DNA of 64,000 nt from Chinchilla lanigera. Its lineage: Eukaryota; Chordata; Mammalia; Rodentia; Chinchillidae. The translations under genes were made by a program, and so were the position numbers. The number at the start of each line of letters is the position of its first letter. Within the stretch, counting starts at the first letter, position 1. The stretch covers positions 17,918,656-17,982,655 of the forward strand of contig NW_004955447.1 in the NCBI RefSeq assembly GCF_000276665.1, given 5' to 3'. The notes beneath the pieces were generated by a model. The model saw only the letters and a list, made by a program, of their open reading frames with translations, was not told the origin of the DNA and made no database searches. Positions 56,979-64,000 of the stretch are shown here, in pieces.

Positions 56979-59900
56979 TTGTAGTGTGGAATTCCACAGA
57001 AACTCTTGGGAAGGAAGGTTGCATGAGCGTTGCAGGTTGTAATCCTGTTTTTTCCCTGACCTCATGACAGTAGGAAGCTTTGAGAGGAAACCATCATCGG
57101 AAGAGTCTAATGGTATATGAAGGTTGAACCCACTGAAGAACCTGCCCTTGGGAATTTGCAGCGAGTGTGCAAGAATAAAAGGGAGTGCGGCTCTCACAGG
57201 GATGAGAGGGGGGTAAATTTAAAACCTACTATCTCTCAGCTTTTCCTAGGGTCTCCCTGCAGTACCTGTCCCAGTCTGTGTTCACCTTGTAGAGTTAGTG
57301 GAGACCCCGCTGAACCCCGTAAGTGACCCCAGCCTATAAGCAACCTATAGATGCTGTGTCCTTTCTATTGTTGCTGGGACCTTGACCTCTGATGGGGGAA
57401 TTTTAGGCACATTCAGTAACTGTGAAAAAAACTGCGGGCTTGGAATCACAAGTTGGGATTCCAGTGGAGGACGGTCATGAGCTGACACCATCGCCGCGGC
57501 ATGTGGGAAGCAGAGTCGAGACGTGAGACCCAAGTTCGAGTCCTACCTGGTGCTCTCTAGTTGGATGGTGCTAAAAGTGGGCGGGTGGGGGTGGGGTGCT
57601 CAGGGCGGGGTCTGAAGGGGCCCTTTCCACAGGTCTTCAAGGGGAGACACGCAGTACAGGGGGAAAGGGGCCAGCTGCTCAAGGAGCTCTGGGGTATTAG
57701 GCTGCACTGCCTCCTCGGTTCTCACATCAGCTGCCAGGCGTGAGAGACGAGGGTGAAGAGAGGTGAGAGGAGGGCAACTGCTGACGGCCAGGAGCTAGCC
57801 TGGTGCTCGGAGCTGGGCCACGGCGTTTTCTTGTGCACTATAAACAAACAATCTCAGAACACCAGCCTCCGACACGGGCTGCCGTGGCCGTGATGAAGGG
57901 AGATGAGAAGAATGTGCAGAATTTCTGCAAGCATGGGCCAAAGCAAGGCCAGGTGTACGTCGCGAAGTACCAACACGCCCTCGCACCCAGTCCGTCGCCT
58001 GCGTGAGCGCTGTTTCACCGTTTCCTCTGCCTCCCTTCTGACCTGACGAGGCGTAGTAAGTTGCCCCGTGGGAATTCCCCCTCCTGACAGCACCTAAGCC
58101 GCCGAGCCAGGGCGCAGGCCTCTGGGTGCCCCCGCACGTCCCTCCTGAGGTGGCCACAGCCGTGTGTGCTGTGCGGGCTCCGGGTACGGTGACTGCTCAA
58201 CAGCTTGTTCACCGTGTGGGGTCCTGGGGGTCTGTCTGGCGGGCCCCCAGAGAAGTGTGCTGGACTGAGACAGCCGCTGGGATCTGTTCTCAGGGTGAAA
58301 AGGGACGAGTACATGCGGTCGTAGGTGTCGTCGTGCTTCCCTGAGCGTTGGTAAGTGCTGGTCCACACGCTGAGCCTTCCAACTTCGTGTTTCGAACCTA
58401 TCGAGTGAGGTTGAAGAGCAGGTTCATAATGTATAGAAAGTGCTGGGAAGCACAGTGGCTGTAACGGGCACGTCCACGCCTACCCTTAGAACCTGCAAAT
58501 CCTCCTTTGAGACATGGTGCGAAACCGTGAAGGTGGGGCCTGAGCTCCTTGCATGCGGGCAGGGTCAGTCTGCTTAAGGAACCCCAGTTTGCTCCCGTGG
58601 AGGAGGTCCAAGTACCTACGCTGGAAGGCTTTCGGGCAGCGTAGGGAGGGGAAGGGCGCAGGGCAGGGTGGAGAAGGCAGGTGGCTGGAGCGGTGATGGG
58701 GGTACAGTGCAGGGTCTGGTGCCCTCTAGTGGGAATGGCCTAAAAACGCCCCCCAAAGAGCGGCCGTGGGTCTTGCTTTTATGCACACTACTTAGTCATG
58801 GGTTTTCATAAAAACCAAACAGAAAAGCTGACAGTGTAATTCCTTATCTTTCTGCAAAATGGGGCACGGGGTGTCGGAGGCGACAAGAGAACGAGCTCCC
58901 TGCTACAGTGTCCTCATCTCTGAAGCCTTGTGCCTTAGAACGTTGTTGACTGAAACACATACCTCGTCTGGGGCGGGGGCTGCGGAGCAGGCAGCTGCAG
59001 CAGGAGAACAGAGGGCGGTTCATTTTCGCTCCTCTTTAGCTTATTAACGTCACAAGGCAGGAAGAGGGAAAGAAGAAAGTGACATCTTTGAGACACGGAT
59101 GGAGGCATCGAAATCAAAGGTCTGAGAGCCGCGTTATTCTAGGAGGTACAGGGAGAGCCCGTTCCAGCCAGCTAAGGTGACAAAGCATAAATTTAGTCCG
59201 TATAGTCCCACCCAAGAGCACACATCCGGTTTGGTTTCTGCTACTGGAATTTTGTTACAATTCTTTGCAAGCTCCTGATTTTTGTCAACAAAAAAAATCT
59301 GAAGACCTTCCCTAAAGTGATACAGAACAGGGACTTTTTACTGTTTTAGAGTTTCTAGAAAATCAGCTTTGCATTTGGAGCAGTCCTACATGATCTTTGC
59401 TGGAGACACTTTTTTTGTAGTCGTGTCTGTTGACCAAAGTATAGGCTACATAATAGAATTTTGATTAAATTAGGCTCAGAATCTTTCTTGTCCCATTTGC
59501 ACAGATGGAGAAGTGAAGTATTAGGAAGTCTGCGCTGACATTCTGAGAGCAAGAGCTGCAGAAGAAGTGCATGGTGACGGTGTGAGGAGAATATGCAACA
59601 GAGAAAATTTGCCAAGTGGAGCTGAAGGGCACAGGGAGAACAGGGTGTTACTGCTAGGTGTGGCTGGTTAGGAGCGACTTCCGTCATTCTGAGATTTGGA
59701 CGAAGCTGCTTGATGGAATTTATTTTAAAAATAGATTTTGGGAAGGCAGGTAAAAGTTTTATCCTTAAAAACTTTTTATTACAGGGAATTTTTAAAAAAG
59801 TAATGTAGTGAGCGCAGGACACTGAGCCATAAACCCAGGACTCAGCTTTGGTGGAGAACGATGGGCGGTCTGGTCTCAGCACTGTTCAGGTAGAGTTGGA

Positions 59901-61068
59901 ACGGTGCCACCTAACAAGCCTTCGTCACGCAGGGTCTCTAAACCCGTGAAGCATAATGCAGGGGGTGTTAATGCAACCCGCTGACAGGCACCTCTGGGGA
60001 TCGTCCACTTAGTGTTCCTCTTTCTTGAAATGATATGAATCAATGTAAGTGTGGAAACGGTTTTGTGATACAGAGGTTTTATCTTTGGAATAACTTAAAC
60101 TTGTATAATGACCAAGTACCATGAAATACAGTGACCCTGAAGTTTCAGCGTATGCGAGTGACTGCATTTATTTGGAAAATTATAATAAAAATAATGGTTG
60201 ATCATAGCTATATAAACTATCAAATACATACATTTAAACAAAAGCGAAAATGTACACAGTTCGTGTCAGTCTTTCTCTTCTGGGTTTTCACCTTTCCGTC
60301 TACTTAGCTTTCTGGAATTTTTCCGAAGGGATGCGGCCAGGCTCAGCATTTCTATTTGTCTCAAACTTTTCCTTACTGAATGCCCTGGGCTGGTCTCACT
60401 GATTCATGAATTATATTAAAGAATTCCACATCGGAAGAGATTATGGATAATGGATTATGGATTATCAGAAGAGAACTGGATTATGGTCCTAGCTTCCCAA
60501 AGTCAAGATAAAAAAAAAGCAGACGCTCTCCTGCGCGGCTTTCCACGGTGGCGTCACCTGGAGGAAGGAAGCAGGGAGCAGTGGTGGCTGCCCCGGTGCC
60601 CTGAAGCGGTCACTGAGCTGCGAACCCTGCAGCGGGAAGGGGTTTCCAGCTCCACCTTAGCTCTCGGAATCGCCTTCTCTCCTGGGAGCTTGCAGACAGC
60701 ACCCCAAGAGAGGTATGTGGGTGCAGGGTGTAGGCAGGAAAGAGACAGAAGTGATTGTACCGTCAAGAGGGAGACAGAATCAGGGTCTCATAGAAAACTT
60801 CACCCTGTGTCCCATGGTCCAAATGGTCCTAGGCAAGCTCAAGTAGAACTTAGAGAGTGTGCACGTGTAGGATATGTTACATGGCACTAGTATACACTCC
60901 TCTTATAAGCTGTAAAATTTCACACAATAAAGCGGTGAGGACAATGAGGCTATTCAATGAACATGAAACTTTGAAATCAAGGACTGTCACTGCAAACAGT
61001 CAGTCCTAGCTTGAGTTTTGTTTTGCTTATGCGTGATTAAGAAATTTACACAGATACATCTTTTCTTT

Positions 61069-61223
61069 TCTTTTCTTTTGTCTTTTTGAGACAGGGTCAC
61101 CCTACACAGTTCAGACTGGCCTTGAGCTCACTTTGTAGCCCAGGCTGGTCTCAAATACGCAAGGATCCTCCTGCCTCAGCCTCCGGAGTGCTGGGATTAC
61201 AGGCGTGCGCCACCATGCCCGGC
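61069..61223 (-). mobile_element. B1-like SINE with internal duplication
   Basis: Reverse copy: TTTTGTCTTTTTGAGACAGG, CAGTTCAGACTGGCCTTGAG, GTAGCCCAGGCTGGTCTCAA and GCGCCACCATGCCCGG. Preceded by a TTTTC run. Confidence 0.92.
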
Positions 61224-61999
61224 TGTGTTTTCAAATACTGTGGTTTTTTCAACAGCTGCTTTGCTATATGCAGAATTATTTTAAAAATGAGGAGGAACTT
61301 TCCTTATAAATAAGTTAGCCTCCCACATGACCTCAATGGGGGTTCTCCAATGAGCTGAAGTTTGACTTATAACACACTTGAATATGTTTCTTGATCCCAA
61401 AGCCAAGTTGTACGTTAGACACGAAATTCTCGTGTGGCAGCCCTGAAGCACGGTTCCGTGGAACACAACTTGAAAACAGCCGTCTGGGGTTCAACCGGCG
61501 AGGCTTCTCTTATTTCTGTAGGAAACACCTTTCAGCCTCGGGTGCTGCCCTGGAAGGCTTGCTTTCTCCTGAGGCTGGTGCTGAATTTACTTAACCTCAC
61601 TCTCCCTGCGGTAGCTCTGTGGATGGGAGGGTTGGCAGGGGAGGGCCAGCCCGTTCCCCTGGGACTCGGCACTTGCACTGCCTTTGTGACCCCTTCCCTG
61701 CATGCAGAGGGTGGGTCTAGGCCCGAATGAAGTAAAATCGCCATGCAGGAGTTCATTCTCTTCAGGGCTCTGCCCCGGAGTTGCAGTGTGTCTGGCATTG
61801 CTTTCCTTTAGGACCCGCGTTTGTCAGCTGCTCTGTTGGCATGTGCTGCACTGGCAGGGCACACCGCGGTCCCAGGGCTTCGCCTCATTTTCCACCGCAG
61901 CTTCCCCGTCGCTGTCCCACGACTCGGAGCCAGACGTGGCCGGGCGTCTTGTAGCTGCGCTGGTGAACTAGTCCAGCCACATGCTGACGGACGCTCTGC

Positions 62000-62115
62000 G
62001 GATACTCGTTACTCTTCACACCCACTTATTGGGCAGTTGTTATGTGCTGGGGGAGGCTAAGGGTTCTCTCCTGACCTTATCCGTCTGGAGATGAGTAAAC
62101 TGAGGCTCGGCCCTC
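62000..62115. mobile_element. Possible MIR/L2-like fragment
   Basis: CCCACTTATTGGGCAGTTGT, ATGTGCTGGGGGAGGCTAAG and GGAGATGAGTAAACTGAGGC are reminiscent of MIR/L2 phrases. Weak. Confidence 0.35.
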
Positions 62116-62242
62116 CGGAGTCCTTTTGGAGAGCTTCGTTCTGGTGGCCACCTAGGCTACCTAACACAAAGTCCAAGGGCAGGAGGTGTGATGAGTGAGA
62201 ACCAAGCTTTTGTTCACTGGAAAGAATAATCTTTCCCCCACA

Positions 62243-62420
62243 TAACACAGAAGTTAAGAGCACAGGCTTAGCACTAAAAGCAACAGATTAGAACACAGGC
62301 TGTGGATGGACCTGGGCCTCGGTCTCCTCACCTTACAGTGGGGACAGTAGCAGCACCAGTGTCTAAGCGCGGTGCGGACGGACCGAGTGAGCGTGTCAGC
62401 AGGCAGCACAGGGTCTGTGA
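62243..62420 (+). mobile_element. MIR-like SINE
   Basis: ACAGAAGTTAAGAGCACAGG, CTGGGCCTCGGTCTCCTCAC, CTTACAGTGGGGACAGTAGC and GGACCGAGTGAGCG follow the MIR order. Confidence 0.6.
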
Positions 62421-62858
62421 CTCCCATGGACACACAGACGCCCCCACCGCGCTGGAACGCAAGTGGCGGACGGCAGTAACTGTCCCTTTGTTACTGTGAG
62501 CTCCTGTTTAGCCTGGGGTAGCCGAGCGCAGCATCCCAGTCAGATCATCCAGTGCAGCGCATACTTAACGCAGGAATAACTGAGCTTGCCTGGATTAAGA
62601 AAAAGACGAGATTATGCTGATATCATTTAGCTTAGTTATTTTATTCCTGGGAGTTAGACCACCTCTCTGGATCACGGGCGGCCTTTGCGATGGGCTGATT
62701 CGAACGGTAGCTCGTTTGTGTCTTTTTTGTCTTAGGGTAGTGCCATCCACAGATTGCGGCCTTGGGCACAGATGGGTGCCGTGGTGGCCAAACAGAAAGG
62801 GAGCAGAAAGAGCCGATTTGATGTAGGGATGATCTAGGACCTCCAAAGGGAAGAAGGG

Positions 62859-63228
62859 TGTCTTGGTTACTTTTCTCTCGTTGCTGGAACAAAATACATG
62901 ACGCCCAAAATGAAGGAAGGAAAGGTTTATTTAGCTCACAGTTTGGAGGTTTCAGTCCATACTTGGCTGGTTCCGAGGCAGAGTGGCACGTGGCAGAGGG
63001 AAACGTTTAGGGCTGCAGAACACAGCAAAAACAACAAGAGCAAAAGGGAGGAGTGGCAGCAAGCAGCCTCTTCCCTCCCTTACACTGTGTGCAAGCTACC
63101 CGCCCCAGGGCAGGTGTAGCACTCACACCCGTAATCCCGGCATTGGACCATGGATCAATCACAAATCCTAGTAGCCCGCCCATGACTGCATGAGGATTTG
63201 AGGGGACATGCAGACCCAAACCGTAACA
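62859..63228 (-). mobile_element. MaLR-type solo LTR, intact with TSD
   Basis: Starts TGTCTTGGTTAC and ends CCGTAACA, flanked by the perfect 5-bp repeat AAGGG (62854-62858 and 63229-63233). 370 bp with no internal retroviral sequence. Very similar in outline to the copy at 4480-4858. Confidence 0.87.
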
Positions 63229-63455
63229 AAGGGGATATGATAACTCCCAACCTGCTTGATGTTCGAGTTCGTGTTCCCCAAAATCAGAGAATGAATTCTA
63301 AGGAATACTGGAGGTTAAGAGTAGGACATACTGCGGGAAAGGCAGCTCCTGTTGGAGACAGACAGAAGGAGCCCGGTGTGTTGCCCACCAGTTCACTTCT
63401 CAAGCGAAGTTTTACAGAGAAAAATCACGAGGCTACGAAATCCTGAGGTGGGTAT

Positions 63456-63650
63456 AAGGTGGCACAAAACTGTAATCAGCCAACAAGATTACAAGTACAG
63501 TAGCTTAGATACTATTGATCCAATAGGAAAGCAAGTCATGTCGCAAGCTGGGCAAAAGGTGGACCAAAACCATGATCAGCCAGTAAGATTCCAAGTATAG
63601 TCGCTTAGGTGATGTTGACCCAGTGGGGAAGCAAGTCACGCAGTAAGTGT
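63456..63650. repeat. Diverged 100-bp tandem duplication
   Basis: The unit starting AAGGTGG at 63456 recurs at 63556. Shared phrases include AATCAGCC/GATCAGCC, AAGATT, CAAGTA, TAGCTTAG/TCGCTTAG and GAAAGCAAGTCA/GGAAGCAAGTCA. Many substitutions separate the two copies, so the duplication is old. The setting could be the U3-like part of an unidentified LTR, but I cannot show LTR ends. Confidence 0.75.
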
Positions 63651-64000
63651 TCACAGAACAAGAACCTTTCCTGGAGGGCGTGCGTCAGGGTCTTGGTCCC
63701 CGCAGGCGATGGAGGCCTGTGAAGAGTATCAGTCATTATTGTTCACCCCTGGAGAAGTGGGTGCAGTCACTTCATCTTGATCCAGGCCTGGCCTCCAGCG
63801 AATGCACCTCCACCCACAACGGCTGTTTATAATACCACCAAGTCCTAATTCTTGCCCTTGGGCTTGCAGAGAGCAGTGTTGCCCGGGAGCTGGTGGCACA
63901 GCTGGTGTGGATTTAAGCCCGTGTTTTCTCCGTAAACGCGCACTTCCTGGAGGACAGAGGGTCTCGTGTGACACCGGCCTTCCTCGCACACACACAGGGC

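Larger units (their letters stand above)
56501..64000. other. Probable intergenic region downstream of USP46
   Basis: Contains two reverse-strand MaLR LTRs, one B1, MIR-like remnants and a 100-bp tandem duplication. In 56980-61060 and 61230-61970 I recognise no gene or repeat. The many 60-150-codon open frames lack splice context or family resemblance. Confidence 0.6.

Noticed and set aside
57803..58006. Forward frame with MKGDEKNVQNFCKHGPK
   Set aside because: It looked briefly like a gene fragment but I recognise no family, and flanking frames and splice sites do not extend it.

Overview
This window is ordinary mammalian nuclear DNA that carries most of one gene, USP46 (ubiquitin specific peptidase 46), on the + strand. 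Eight coding exons are visible, from residue 13 to the stop codon. They join without any frame error into 354 codons. Adding the 12 residues the family normally encodes in exon 1 gives 366, the usual USP46 length. Exon 1 and the promoter are not recognisable here and should lie upstream, so positions 1-19404 are intron 1. The catalytic Cys44, His313 and Asp330 and both zinc-binding CxxC pairs (182/185 and 229/232) are intact. I saw no bacterial, phage or CRISPR content.

The repeats point to a rodent outside the mouse/rat family. B1-type SINEs with the internal duplication are abundant, with tRNA-Ala-like ID SINEs, some in a distinctive variant. Solo LTRs of the MaLR type also occur, two of them with perfect 5-bp target duplications. 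The exact species cannot be fixed from sequence alone; squirrel-related or beaver/kangaroo-rat-related lineages are the kind to test.

Layout: 1-19404, intron 1, with L1/MIR/B1/ID/MaLR repeats, a long polypurine tract, a young-looking hAT-like MITE and an island-like CpG cluster; 19405-19485 exon 2; 22706-22919 exon 3 (Cys box); 24286-24515 exon 4 (QQDAHEF box, first zinc pair); 37264-37340 exon 5; 44014-44097 exon 6 (second zinc pair); 46094-46291 exon 7; 50133-50211 exon 8 (His box and Asp); 51092-51193 exon 9 with the stop. A long 3' UTR follows, almost free of recognisable interspersed repeats to about 56.5 kb. From there to 64000 is probable intergenic DNA with two MaLR solo LTRs, one B1, MIR-like remnants and a tandemly duplicated 100-bp unit.

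The window holds no new biological system that I can support. The more unusual items are two related hAT-like miniature elements, a 12-bp perfect-stem hairpin, an exact 54-bp tandem duplication, a polypurine expansion inside an LTR remnant, two intronic CpG clusters and a cluster of GGATTA motifs downstream of the gene. Repeat family names are from memory of typical sequences, and repeat borders are approximate unless a target duplication is described.
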